Origin: Whitmania pigra
Taxonomy: Eukaryota; Annelida; Clitellata; Hirudinida; Haemopidae
Assembly (NCBI GenBank): GCA_021613335.1
Contig: JAJTWR010000365.1
Location: forward strand, 1-64,000
Direction of reading: 5' to 3'
Length of the DNA: 64,000 nucleotides
Translations under genes and position numbers: made by a program
Part shown: piece after piece, positions 39,900-53,200 of the stretch
Numbering within the stretch: the stretch's first letter is position 1
How the letters are laid out: each line of letters opens with the position of its first letter
Notes under the pieces: generated by a model
What the model saw: only the letters and a program-made list of their open reading frames with translations
Told to the model about the DNA's origin: nothing
Databases searched by the model: none

Positions 39900-42800
39900 T
39901 CACTTGACAAAGGGCTTCATAACAGACCACACCCACGAGCCCATCTTAAGGGCATTCCTCAACAAGAACAGCTGAGCCCTGGCAGAGGCAGGAAGGTTGG
40001 ACTGGTGCCTCACGGGTTCACCGAGGTCGGGGTTCGAGAGTAGGCTGAGGCTGGCCGACGGCTCATGCAACTCGAAGATGATGATCTGTGGGTTACAGAA
40101 TCATCAATGTCATGGCTGATGATGATAATTTATTATCTATGAATTAGGTATAAATAAATATGATTAAGAAAATTTGTCTTTATCAACATTATTTCGAAGG
40201 TAAATAACAATTGCATTATGATCATCTAATATCTTTAAAATTAACATTTAATACTTTCAGTTAATACTTTTCAGTAATGTCTGCAGTTACTGCTACTAAA
40301 ATAATTAATGACACATGTAATAACAATTTTAGTGCTATCCTATAAAAAAAATATATGCATACTTAATTTTTAAATACATACATATATATTATTTAAATGT
40401 TAATTTCTTCAACCTCATTCTGTCCTTCCTTCAGGAGTGGTCCGGGCAGGTAAAGGGTCTTCTGTGGACCCTGGTCCCAGTACCTGCCGAGGTTGAAGCC
40501 GTTTACGAACACGACACCTTTGCACCATCCCTTTCAAATAATTAGTTATTAAAACCACTAATTATGATGGCTTAAATTTGTATTTTAAATAAATTCAATA
40601 ATTGAAATGACATCTCCTAGAATTATTGCTGAGTGAATATTTTCAAAAACAAATTCAGATTTAATACTCACGAGTAATGGATTAATTGTTACAAATTGTT
40701 TAATTATTAATTTTGTGATTCCAATAAAAAGTATTAATAATTTATCAACAAATAATAATGACAGCAACAACAACAACAACAATTCAAAATTCAAATGATT
40801 CTTACATCAACCGATATGAACGTATCCTTCAAAGGCTTGCTAACATCCAGCGTGGCTCTGTACAGTGTGGGACTCTTCAATTTCAGATCCTTCGAGAATG
40901 GTTTCCAAGATTTTGATGACGACATGCTGTCGGCAAATGAAAGCACAGATGCATGGATGAATGAATGCATGTTCGAAAAGACTGAACGTTTAAATTGTTA
41001 AAGAATATCATAAATAAATAAATTAAAGTTATTGTGATAATAAGTTTAATAATAATAATAATGGAATAAAAATAAACCTAAAATAATTACAAAATGTTTT
41101 ATACTTACTTATTTAATAATATTAATCCTAGGCAATATTAAATCATAATAAATTAGTCACCCCAATAATTGTAATTATTTGCAATAGATAATACTAATTT
41201 AATATCCATTATTACATGACATAATAATTAAAATTAATAAACTATTGACAACCTGTGCATAAAACTCCTCTTAAACTCGAGAGGATAAATGCTCCAATCT
41301 TCGACTGGTTTGTCGTTGATGAGGACGAGCCCAATACCTGGATGGATGGAAGACCAATTTATGCAAGTGAATGATAATTTATGTGAGTGACTATTTATGC
41401 AAACAAAACTTATAATTTACGATTATAATAATTTATAGTTAAAGTTATAATTTATGTAACTGATAATTTACAAAAATGATAATTCATCATCGTCGTCGTC
41501 ATCGCCATAATCATCATCAGCACCTTTCCTCTGATCATTGAGTATGGGGCTGTTGAAGTCAGCATAGTTCACCCTGCCCATGTTCTCCACCAAAATGTCG
41601 ACGACGACGTCTCCTTCGGCTTCCAGTCGAACCTTCAGTCCGTAGTCGACGCACTTCCTGTCCACGAAGGCTGCTTGTTGCCCATTGAGCAAGATCTGTT
41701 GAGGATGGTTATGATGGCGATGAACGCGAAGAAGATGGTAATGACTTCAGATGGTGATGATGATGACTACGGAGTAGATGATTACGATGACGACGACGAC
41801 GATGATAATGGTGATGATGGTGATGACGAGGGGCATCAGCATGAGAAAGTCAGAGTGTTCAGCTAGCTTCATTTCAAGGTAGTTTCATTAAAAACACAAA
41901 AAAATGCAAAGCACAAAAGCAAGATACAACCACAAACTCATATTCAAGGAACTAAAGTGACACCGTTTATCATTAAATTTAGGAAATTAGGAACTAGCAC
42001 GGAAAAACATTTCCACTCACAATGGCTCTGTCCCTGACCCGACCGACAATCTTCAGAAACTCCAGAGCCTCCTTGACGACCGTCCGATACAAAATGAAAC
42101 CGAAACTCTGACCGCCTCCGTTGTTTATGGGAAGGTTCTCCATGAACAGCAGCATCTTCGACGTGATTGCCTTGATTGAAAGGTGACGAAAAGTGCATGT
42201 GCTCGATAATGTGAAGTTGTGAGAATTATTGCAGAGTAATTGTTAAGTTACATATTACTACTGAATCGATAGATGTTTATAAATAATAAAAATAATAATT
42301 ATCATAATTAAATTAATTATCAATTACCTCAATAGACGATAGTATGTCATTGAAAGTCAGGTACTCCTGTACCTCTACCAAGCCTGTAATGGATGATGAC
42401 GATCTTGATTTTAATAATGATGATGATGATTTTAATAAAGATGATTATAATAACAACTGATAACCCACCATAGGAATGAGGCTCGTATCTCTCAGGTGGC
42501 GTAAATCCTTCATCGACTGAAATAAGTGAAACTATGTGTCGTTTAAGTCATTAATCATAATAAATACTGTCAATTAATATTTTTAAATGCACTCTAACAA
42601 CCATGGTTTTAGTCTACTATTATGTAATAATACAATAATAATAACAATAAGAAGAAAAATCTAATAATAATTTTAACCAAATTGACTATTACAGCCAACA
42701 CATTCAGGGAATCACAGAAAAAAAATAGTTCAAAACTTAAAAAGTTCATGAGTCGATGATGTATGATAATATATTCAACAAATTCAAAGTTAGAAAGCTT

Positions 42801-45800
42801 TTGTAGTCAAACAGTTCATAGATTTTATATTTTTTGACTTTATCTTAAACTAAATAGTAATGTTTGCAAACAATACAGCAATGGTAATGTTTGTAAACAA
42901 ATTCAAACCAACGTTTAAAGAGATGCCTCTTGTCCAGGATGCTTTTTATTGAGAAGTATTTCTCGTTCAGTTCGCCACACTCTGACACTGGAGCATCGTA
43001 ATCTGTTGTTGTTGTCGTCAAGATGGGTAAGGTCATGCAATGGTACATTAAATGAAATTAATTGTTAATGGTAATAATTAAAAATAATAGCTGCAAACCT
43101 TTTAACATAATTATCCAAACAATAATTGTAACAGTTTAAAATATTTAAAACCTGAACTGACAATATACCTTAAAAAAAATTAAATAATTTATCAACCACA
43201 TATCATTGTTGTTATAACCCTTCATAAATTTTGACAATCATCATGAATATTAATCATCTCATTCATGTTCATCATAACATTCCAGGCCCACCCACCATAG
43301 CTCGTGACATCAGCAGCATAATCATTTCTGTTGTCTCCTGGCGCCTGCTGATCCGACTCGTTCGCCCCGTTCATGAACCCGAAGTTCGTGCCCCCGTGGA
43401 ACATGTAAAAGTTCACAGAGCATCCCTGATCCAACATCCAAGTCAGTGTTTTCTCAAACTCTGGAATAATATTTATTATTAATCCATTAGTTCATAACTA
43501 CATAATTAATTTAAACTAGTTAACAATTATAACACTGGGTCATGGTAGCAGCTACAATCAGATAGGCATCACAATGTCACAGCTGACATGGATGTGTAAA
43601 AAGAATGATTATGACATCATCATCATCATCGTACGTTCGGTCGGCACGACCTGGTGGCCCTCGCCCCAGTGGTCGAACCACCCGGTCCAGTACTCCATGA
43701 CCATGAGAGGCATCCTTGGCTGCTTGACGTTCTTGAGGTACTCGAGCATCAGGTGGCCTTGCTCGGCTTCTTGGAAGTTTGCAGTCATCAAAACTTGAGG
43801 GATTTAGAAAAGATTGATGAATAATATTATTTTAATTATTATTTTAACAATATTTAACAATTTTTAAACCGGATTCCAATTCCAACGATAAAAATTGAAT
43901 AACAATAACAACAAAAACAGCAACGACAATAATAATACAGTAATAACAATTGAACAACAACTAAAATAATAACTGAACATCAAAACCACCAACCATCACT
44001 CAATCTCTCCCCCCTCAATCCGACCCCATTGTCCGAGGTGAAGAGGAGTTCCTCGATTCCGTTCCTCAACACCGTCTGCAAGAATTAATCGACCATTATA
44101 GTAATACAACAATTACCACGTTATTTTGCATTAGATTAAAGTTATTATTATTATTAAATTTTAATTTTTTAATGTAATTAATGTAGTAACTATCTCGTAA
44201 TTTTAAATCAGTAACTAATGAATTGCACAAATTAAACTTGAGCATTTGAACTTTTACAAATTTATATGATAAAATTCCTATTTATGTGAATTATCCAGCT
44301 TCATAATGAAAAAAAATAGTTAAAACAAACAGAAATTTAATATAAATAATATAAAAAAATTAATAAAAATATTAAATTTAGTGTAATCATTTAACAATAT
44401 TACAATTAAATAATTATGTCAATTTAATTAATATTTAATTAAAAAGAACATCAAGATAGAACTTCAATCTGACCTCCTTAAGAAACTTCATATATTCAAG
44501 GTCATCTCCATAGGAACCGTACTCATTCTCCAGTTGGACGCATATGATTGGCCCACCTTTGCTGTGCTGAAATTGTGAAGTTGACTAAATTATTTAAATT
44601 GAGTGATGATCTCATTAAATATTATCATTTAATTATCATCATCATTGTCAATTTCACCACCACCATCATCATCATAGTCAATGTCACCATCACCATCACC
44701 CTCACCATCATCATCATCATCACACCTGAAGGCCCTCCACCAATGGCAGGAGTTTGTCAAAGTAACTCTTAACAGCATTCAGGAAAGGTTTGTAGGACGA
44801 CCTGACCTTCATGTTCGGGTCGGTCAATAGCCAGCTGCAAATCATACAATGAATGTTCGTTATGAACAGCAACAAGTTCCAGTTATCAATTTTGTTTTTT
44901 GAATAACTCATCTACAAGATAGCTGATATAATTTAACATGGTCTGCATAATAATCAATCAATCAATCAATCACTAAACAACACATTGTTTAAAATGAATC
45001 TCCAAATTTGAGTAAATTGTTAAAATGCATGATGTCCACCAAGTACCTGGGCAGGCCTCCAAAGTCCCATTCAGAGCAGATGTAGGGGCCAGGTCTCAAG
45101 ATCACATAGAGGTCCAAGTAATGAGCCATCTTCAAGAATGCCCTGTGATCAATTTTAAGGGATTGCTTTCATGAGGTTGTCAAACAGGGACCTCATTTCA
45201 GCTTTTTCCAAGGTTGGTGGCAAACCCTCGCACAATTTGAGAACACAACCTTTTGTTGCTTCTAGCCAAAATTCAGGGGGTGGGGCAACCCTCGTAAAAT
45301 ATGAGATGACCTTTTTTTTGCATCTAGTCTAAAATCAGGGAAGAGGGCGGGGGCCGTTGCCCCCCCCCCCCCAAATTACGTCGCAGTTGTCAAATTTCAA
45401 CACTCAGAAAAACTAATTCATGTGAATTGATTATGTATCAATTTTTGTCAACTACTTGATTAACATTCAATATATAACTAGCATAATTTGTTTAATTTAG
45501 AATATTACTATCAACAGCTTTATAAAATTTTCAAGAAACAGACACCAATGATAAAATAATAAGTTCAATTTGAAAAATGAGAAATTACATGGTTGACATT
45601 GTGCTAGAATAGCTAGAAATTAAAACGCAACTAATAACCACGTTGCATACAACTTACACCAGGTCCAGCATTCCAGAAAAATTAAATTCCCCTTTCACTT
45701 CTTCATGCAAGTTCCATGGCACATAACTAATGAGAAAGAGTTTAAAAACTAATAACTGGGTAGAACCTAATCACAAAAGCTTTGAAACGGTCAACTACTA

Positions 45801-45960
45801 ACGTCTCAACACAATTGAGCCCGCAAAACTTAACTTGCTTCAGCCTTTCGCTCCAATATTCAGGAACAACACGAAAATAGTGCACAGCCCCGCTCAGTAA
45901 AACAATCTTTTCGCCTTTTAAATAAAATGAGCCATTTTTGGCCACTAAAGATGCCGACAT
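39900..45960 (-). CDS. GLB1L2: GLB1L2-like beta-galactosidase (glycoside hydrolase family 35)
   Basis: Seventeen phase-consistent exons: 45960-45803, 45726-45658, 45142-45047, 44834-44726, 44566-44474, 44075-43994, 43793-43635, 43460-43296, 43002-42913, 42516-42469, 42383-42328, 42170-42021, 41695-41524, 41337-41253, 40926-40806, 40530-40414, 40085-39900; 651 aa. It should cleave terminal beta-galactosides by a retaining mechanism. Family landmarks are [46 protein letters not shown] (acid/base Glu about 159), [12 protein letters not shown] (nucleophile Glu about 236), [16 protein letters not shown] and, at the C-terminus, [14 protein letters not shown]. The [13 protein letters not shown] form points to GLB1L2/L3 and not to lysosomal GLB1. 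No signal peptide precedes the barrel: the ATG at 45958-45960 sits about 20 residues before the first core strand. Either a 5' exon is missing or the enzyme is not secreted. Confidence 0.94.
45185..45386 (+). repeat. MITE-like repeat, copy B (beta-galactosidase intron)
   Basis: Starts CAGGGACCTCATTTCAG and ends near ATTACGTCGCAG. Its middle shares TTCTAGCCAAAATTCAGGG, GGGCAACCCTCG and ATGAGATGACCT with copy A at 26195. A poly-C run lies near the end. Confidence 0.7.
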
Positions 45961-46339
45961 TTCTTTCTATCGTCGAACCGCGATATCACTCAACCACTGT
46001 TTGATGATTGCCCACAGCTGATGTGACGTTTCGACTCAACCAGACAGAGCCTCAAAGGTCGGATAAAACACAGAGCGACAGTATTTATTTTTAAGAAATC
46101 TACTTATTTATTTAATAAGCATCGAAAACTAGGAGTGTCAACTCTATGCAAAAAAAAAACACAACTACAGTTCAAGCTCAACAAAAGCTTCTACCTATTA
46201 CATAAGTAACGCTGCAACTAGCTACAACATTTCAGCCCGACTAGTCACTCTCTGCGACTTTCGATGACGACTTCAGAGTCCCTAGAACCATCAACATAGA
46301 ACAATTTACAAAACTATTTCAACAAATAAAACAGATTCT
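45961..46339. other. 5' flank of the beta-galactosidase gene
   Basis: Non-coding; it presumably includes the promoter. No TATA box is seen at a convincing place. Confidence 0.4.
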
Positions 46340-46620
46340 GATTTCAGATCTCCAGGAAAGTGGCAGTTGCATGGGTTCCATGATGGAATCCCTGGCAATG
46401 AGAAAACTGATGCATTAGCAAAAGCCGCCACTGCCTCAGAGCAGAAAAATCTCTGGTATCCAGAGTATACCACTGTCTATACCAAGGATGTCAAAATGTC
46501 CGTGGCCTGCAACAGTGGCAAACAAGATGGGCCAATGACTTCACGGCCTATCCGGATACATGAGGCACTCAAAATAAACAAAATATCCTGCTGCTTCTAA
46601 CAGCCCCGCATGATACGTAT
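46340..46620 (+). pseudogene. LINE RNase H-domain fragment
   Basis: The frame contains GFHDGIPGNEKTDALAKAAT, which resembles the H-x-GI-x-GNE-x-AD-x-LAK motif near the end of RNase H domains in I/Jockey-type non-LTR retrotransposons. A frame change downstream (LQQWQTRWAND in another frame) continues the LINE-like reading. The piece is truncated at both ends and broken. Confidence 0.7.
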
Positions 46621-47239
46621 GTCAACACGACTCACCCCAGATAAAGGATAATCTAATTTGAAGATCCCTGGGAATAAATTTATAGACAACAGTCTGCAAG
46701 AAAGCAGCATACCACATTGCAAGCAACTTATTTGCTTAGTTTCACTCAAACATGTCACAAATACTTTATTCACTTTATAGAGAAGGAATAAATCATATAA
46801 GAAATATAAATCATAAATTGTATATTATTAATCAAGTGTAATGATCTTCCATATTTAGGTCTAGATTTGTTTTCACCAATAATCGTCCAAGCTTCATTCC
46901 TTGTAACTAAATAACTAAATTATCCAATTTGAACCCCAAATACAGTTTAGTTAAGGAAACTCAGATCTAGGAAAAAAACAAACAGGAACAATTAACTTAA
47001 TTAAAAAGACAAGTTAAGAATAACGAGTTTTAGATGCAAAAGGCCTTCAAGACCAACAATAGAAACGTGAATCATAGATACTTGAGAAAACCAGAAGAAC
47101 ATCAGAGTAAAAGTTCTCACATATGTGCACTTTTATTTGAAAAAACCAAACGTGCTTAAAAATACTAAATATAAATCTTAACGCATGTTTTGCGATGCAA
47201 ATGTTAATGTTCAGATTAGTAGGATTCAGTAGCTTCTCT
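46621..47239. other. Region 3' of RPA1, no gene seen
   Basis: AT-rich sequence without coding signal. It probably includes the RPA1 3' UTR on the minus strand. Confidence 0.4.
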
Positions 47240-50200
47240 TTAGATTGGTCCCAAGATTTTTTCAATCTCAGCCAAAACTTTTGAGCCGTATTCGACGTGG
47301 TTGATTGGGGACACTCCGGTGCAAACAGTCTTCAATCTTGACTCATCCTGTTAATAAAGATAAGGTCAAAATAAGAAATACCAAACATATCTTAATAAGA
47401 TGGTATAATTCAACACAAGCATTAACATTCAATCATTCAATGTCTGTTTAGCAAGAATTATTTGCAAACTTGTCATGGAGCGTGCTAAGCTTCACAATGT
47501 ATGCCTTTAAGAGTAGGGCTTTCGTATTAATGGTCTATAACCTCAAAGGTATATTAATAATAAAAACAAAAATAAAGTTACATTGTAAGTCTCCATCTTT
47601 GACCTGAACTTGAAAATGAAACTGGAAAAGTTGGCTTCGTTGAAGACTTGATCAAATGCCACCGGCTCCTATGGAGGAAAATGTCCACATTATATTATAA
47701 TGTTGCTAACTAAATAGGACTGGTAAATAACTACTTACACTAAATTAATAATAATTACAAAGTGATATTTATCAATTAAATTAAATTTAACTGATTTGTA
47801 ACTGTTGGTTTGTCTGTCCTCATCAACACCAGATCAATGATTATCAGTTACCACCAAAAGATCTCACCATGTCTTTCATTTGGCCAATTTCCTCAGCCTT
47901 CCTGCCCAGGATGATTTCACTGGTGTCTTGGAAGCAGGTCACCCAAATGCTCTCTGAGAAGTCTGACAGGTTCATCTGAAAATTAAACAAAACTAATTAT
48001 GTAAGCTAATGAATGATTAGCTAGAAAATTAATAAAATAAATAATAATAATTATAACAAGCCACACAACTACATCTCAATGATTAATCAATAAATTACTT
48101 GTAGAATGAGCCTCCACTTGAAGTTGTTGTACTCCTTGGCACATTTCTCACACCTGTACAGGCCGTTGCCATTGTCAATGATCTTCTTGTTGCATTCAGG
48201 ACATGCCTTATGGAAGTTGGCAATAAGGAATTATTAATAACAATTAATAATAATTAATAAATAATAAATAATATTATTTGAATTGCATTAAATTAAAGTG
48301 GGTAGAAAGATAATAAGTCAGTAGTGACAGTTAGTGTGATTAATAACAACATTTAAAATGCTGGGTTGTTGATTAAAAACAATGATTTGGAAAGAAATAA
48401 AAGAAACAGCTCCTACCATGTATAGGCAGTTGTCCTTCTTGATGGTAGCAACGGTAGCCTTGGCACAGAAGTAATCTGCCTTATCCAAAGCCAAATTCTG
48501 AGCCTTGACTTCTGCAAAGGTCTTCCAAGCATCCTGACCTAAATGATTGAGCAATTGTGGTTAAATGCAGGTTGTAAGTGGACCTTACTCATCCAAAACA
48601 TTTAGTCAAATAATAATAATAATACTGGTTTATTTCTAAGCCACCTTAAGCGGAGAGAGCTGCAGTAGTCCAGGTGAGAGGACCAGACTGAATGCAAGAG
48701 CAGAAATCATGTCGACAGAAAGGAATGGACGGATATGTCGGATTGCCCAGATGAGGTAGTTGCAGGATTTTATTGTTGCTTGAAGTTGAGGTGGGAATCA
48801 AAGGTAACACCAAGGAATTTTAGGGTAATAGAAGAAAGAAGAAGGGTACCAGCAATATTTATTGAGGATGGAGGGATAGGTTCTTGAATTACAAAGATGT
48901 GCTGATGAACATTATTTCTGCAGATTGAGTTGGAGAAAGTTGATGAGATGCCAGTCATTAATGGCATCTGTGCACTTATCATGTGAGAGAGCTAAAAAAA
49001 ATACCACTCAACCACCAAAACAGGACTATTTAACAGCATAAAGATGCTTGGAACATGTTAGTTACTTCAATCTCTTTTTACAATTTTTACACACAAATCA
49101 TAAAAATTGTGATATTAAAAAAATTTAGTGCCAAAAATTTGTAAACAGTCCTAAAACTAAAACCCCTCATCATGTTGTAAGTGAGCAAAAATTATTGTGT
49201 TGACATGTGGTATGAGATGTGGAATCCACCGAAACACAATAAGATCACCAAATCTAATTAGTAGTTATCAGTAGTTATTAATTATTAATTATTAGACTGT
49301 TTCACCCACCAACTTGAGAAGCACCATCTCCTTTGAACTCCATGAAGTTGGCAGAGTTTCCTTGGTGGTCGAACCACCCTCTCAATGAGTGGCTCTCAGG
49401 GATGTCAGGGTTGATGAAGAGCTGACTGTTGGAGCTTTGAGACAGTGATCTGCCTGTGTTAATTAGAAATGATCATTTCAATAAATTCTTAATTAGTTTG
49501 TAATAAATAAATGTAAATGTAATTAATTTTCAGTAGTAATATTTATATTCACGCCATGGTTATCTTCATCATAAATAATATAAGTACTAAGTAACAATGT
49601 CCAACCTCTCCAGTCTGAGAGCTTGCATGATTTGACAGCCACAATCGGAAACCCACTCCCGTCGAAACTCTCAGCCTGTTAAGTTAATTTTAAAATCCCA
49701 CTTTAATTTCTTAATTATTTATATTATGCACAATATAGGCTATTTTAATGACAATCCATTTAACAAGAGTGATTAAGCCTAGTTATAAATTACCACTAGA
49801 TCTAATTTTGCTATTACATCACTAGTTAATATCACCAAAGGTAAGTTACAATTTAAAGTTCAAATCGTCGAACACTCGAGAAACTCACATCAGAACTCCA
49901 CAGCGTCAGTCGGATTTGAACCATCGACTGATCGACCAGCAACAGATCTCTCTTTTTCAACTCTCTTCCCTGTGCATTTGTTATCTTCATATCTTCTGCC
50001 TCCTTCACCACTCCGATGACATCTGGAAATTTACTTTTCTAGTTAATCATAAAATAACTAAATTAATTAAATTATAAATTAAAATGCTGAATTGCTTCGA
50101 GTCGATATCATTAATCATGCAATTGCTCCTTGCACTTAGCATCATGCTCACAACCTCCCTGGAATCAATGGCCATCGACATCTTTCGGAAACAGGTGCTA

Positions 50201-53200
50201 TGTCAATTAGACCATTCCTTTCAACCTACCAACTGCAGTGTTTGGTTGCATGTCCTGGAGGTTCTTGATGGGCACAAAGTTGAAGGTGATGGTTGGAATG
50301 GCATCGTCCTCGTCGCACGGAATGATTTCCGTCTCGCCGGTGAAGTTCAACTCGTAGTCGTTGAATGTGCAGTACTGCTTGTTGGCCACTTTAACCATCG
50401 CCTTGCGGAGCAGATAGACCTGGAATAGATGTGAAATTGATGTTAAAACTGGAAAAAAGTGCATTGAGGGATTGGTATGAAGCACTTTCGGTCGGAGTGT
50501 ATGAATGAACTGAAGGAAATCAAGCTTCGAGGAAGTCGATGGAAATCTTACACATTGACCAACCTTGTTGACTTCAATCATGTTGTAGAATTTTGTGACC
50601 TCGTTCTTGAAAGCTGTTGCCCTGATTTCACCTGATTCGTCAAGGAGGTTGATGCTAAACAGCTGACCTTCACCCCTTGCATTGCTCCATGTCTTTATGG
50701 CTGATTTCTGGGTCACCCTAGCCTTAATTGTCCACCTGGAAGGTCATAAATTAGGTCAAACCAGGTTGTGGTCCCTCTGATTTAACCTAGCAGTACCATT
50801 TAATTGTAGAACTACTTAAGAATAACTTATAAATAAACTTGTAAGTAACTAAAGATTAAAAATAATTAAAAGATTAAGTAGAACACATGACAAATGTGTT
50901 ACCTGTTTTGATAAGGGGAAAGGCTGGCAATGGCACTAATCCTGGAAGGGGTGTCTGGATTGTGGGAGGCATTTAATTTAGACCCACCGGAGAAGCCCCT
51001 CTGACCCTGGGCCCCCCCAAAGGAGCTGTTGTTCTGCTGGGCAGGCCTACTGTCCTGGTAGTTGCCTGAGAATAAATTAAATATTACTTTAGCACAACAT
51101 ATTGATGTAAAAAGTACTGTCCACTGCAGCACATGACGTCATTATAATGTAACTCCATTTATATGGCGCCATTTGCGTAACGTCAGAGGAGCTTCTTGTA
51201 ACCATTCATATAGCCTTCCCAAGGGCTCTTGTGGCAGTGCAGGCTGGGTTTCGAACACGACACAATATGACTGTTGCCATTACTGTTGCATGCAGGCACG
51301 TAACCCATTCGGCCAACCTGCATGCCATTCATCATTTAGCTGGATGTGCAAAACATCAAAGAACTATTTTGGAACCCATGTTGTTAATGAAACATCCATT
51401 CTTGTCTTGCATGTTAGCATAATTAGATCAAAAACAATGTTTAATTACATTCATACAATAAAATTATGCTTTAATAAATAATAATAATAATAGTTTATTT
51501 CTATGGCGCCTTGTGCGTAGCGTCAGAGGCGCCTTGATTCTTCGAGGAACTTTTTGAAGGGATGGGTCTTCAGCTGGCGCTTGAAGAGCTCGAGCGTGGG
51601 CTGAGACCGGATGATGGGGGGCAGGCTATTCCAGACGGCGGGCGAGGCATGAGAGAAGCCTCGGTTGACGATGGATGATATGTGGACAGGTTGATGGAGA
51701 TGAATTATAGAAGATGAGCGGAGGTGATCGGGGATGTGACGGTGGCGAATGAGATGATGGAGATAAGGGGGGTTGAATGTGGTTAATGTTCGATAAGTGA
51801 GCAGAGATATTTTGTAGATGATGCGAAGATGGATGGGTAGCCAATGCAGTTGTGTCAGGGCCTCGGAGCTGGTGAGATAGGGATTAAGAAGAACAAGTTT
51901 GGCTAACTTGTTTTGAATGCGCTGAAAGGAGAGGGTAAGAGAGGCTGGAGCGCCATACAGGAGGGAGTTGCAGTAGTCAAGGCGGGAGAGGACCAGGCTG
52001 CGTGCGAGAGCAGCAGTCGTGTCAACCGAGAGGAGTGGGCGGATGTGTCGTATAGCCCAGATGAGATGATTGCAAGATTTTTCTATGGAGGAGGCATGCT
52101 GTTTAAAGCTGAGATGGGAATCAAAAGTAACGCCGAGAAGTTTTAGGGTAGAAGAAGAAGGGAGAAGGGTGCCAGCGATAGTAATTGAAGATGGAGGGGA
52201 TAGGTTTCTCAGTTGAAGAGGAGTGCCGATGAACATTATTTCGGACTTTTGAGGGTTGAGTTGAAGGAAGTTTACGAGGTGCCAGTCGTTAATGGCGTCT
52301 GTGCACCTTCACAGATTGTCTAATTGAGCAGAGACGTTGTCGCTGGAGAGGACAGAGTAGAGACTCGTGTCATCCGCATATTGGTGGAAGGACACGTCTA
52401 AATTTTTGACGATGTCAGACAGGGGTGAAGTGTAGGTTGTGAAAAGTAGGGGTCCCAGGACGGGGCCCTGGGGGACTCCAGCAAGGAGATCAACAGAAGA
52501 GGAAGTATGGCAGCCCAGCTTGACGTATTGGGATCTATTGGAGAGGTAAGATTGAAGCCAAGAAAGTGCGAGGCCTTCGATGCCGAAGTCGGAGCGGAGT
52601 CTGTCTAACAGTATGCTATGGTTGATGGTGTCGAAGGCTGCCGATAGGTCTAGACCGACCATAACGGCGCAGTTACGATTTCCACAAATGTGAGATATAT
52701 TGTTGAAAATATGGGAAAGAGCGGTCTCTGTGGAGAAACCAGGTCTGTAGGCGGATTGGAATAGAGAGAAGTTAGAGGACTTAGTAATATGGGGAAAGCC
52801 AAGAAAGTGCGAGGCCTTCGATGCCGAAGTCGGAGCGGAGTCTGTCTAACAGTATGCTATGGTTGATGGTGTCGAAGGCTGCCGATAGGTCTAGACCGAC
52901 CATAACGGCGCAGTTACGATTTCCACAAATGTGAGATATATTGTTGAAAATATGGGAAAGAGCGGTCTCTGTGGAGAAACCAGGTCTGTAGGCGGATTGG
53001 AATAGAGAGAAGTTAGAGGACTTAGTAATATGGGGACTGATTCTAGAAAGGGTGAGCCTTTCTAGTAGTTTTGATATAGTAGAGAGGTTGGAGATTGGTC
53101 TGTAATTAGACGGGGAGCTAGGGTCGAGGCCTGGCTTTTTTAACAAGGGGAGTACCTGCGCGCGCTTAAAGATGGAAGGGAAGACACCGGAGCTGAAGGA

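Noticed and set aside
50207..50716. A single continuous 169-residue RPA1 exon
   Set aside because: The middle (50420-50563) is an in-frame intron with good donor and acceptor; removing it restores the RPA1 alignment.
51143..51327. A functional tRNA gene
   Set aside because: A and B boxes are present, but the distance and the sequence between them do not fold into a clean cloverleaf, and a related copy exists elsewhere, so a SINE is the better call.
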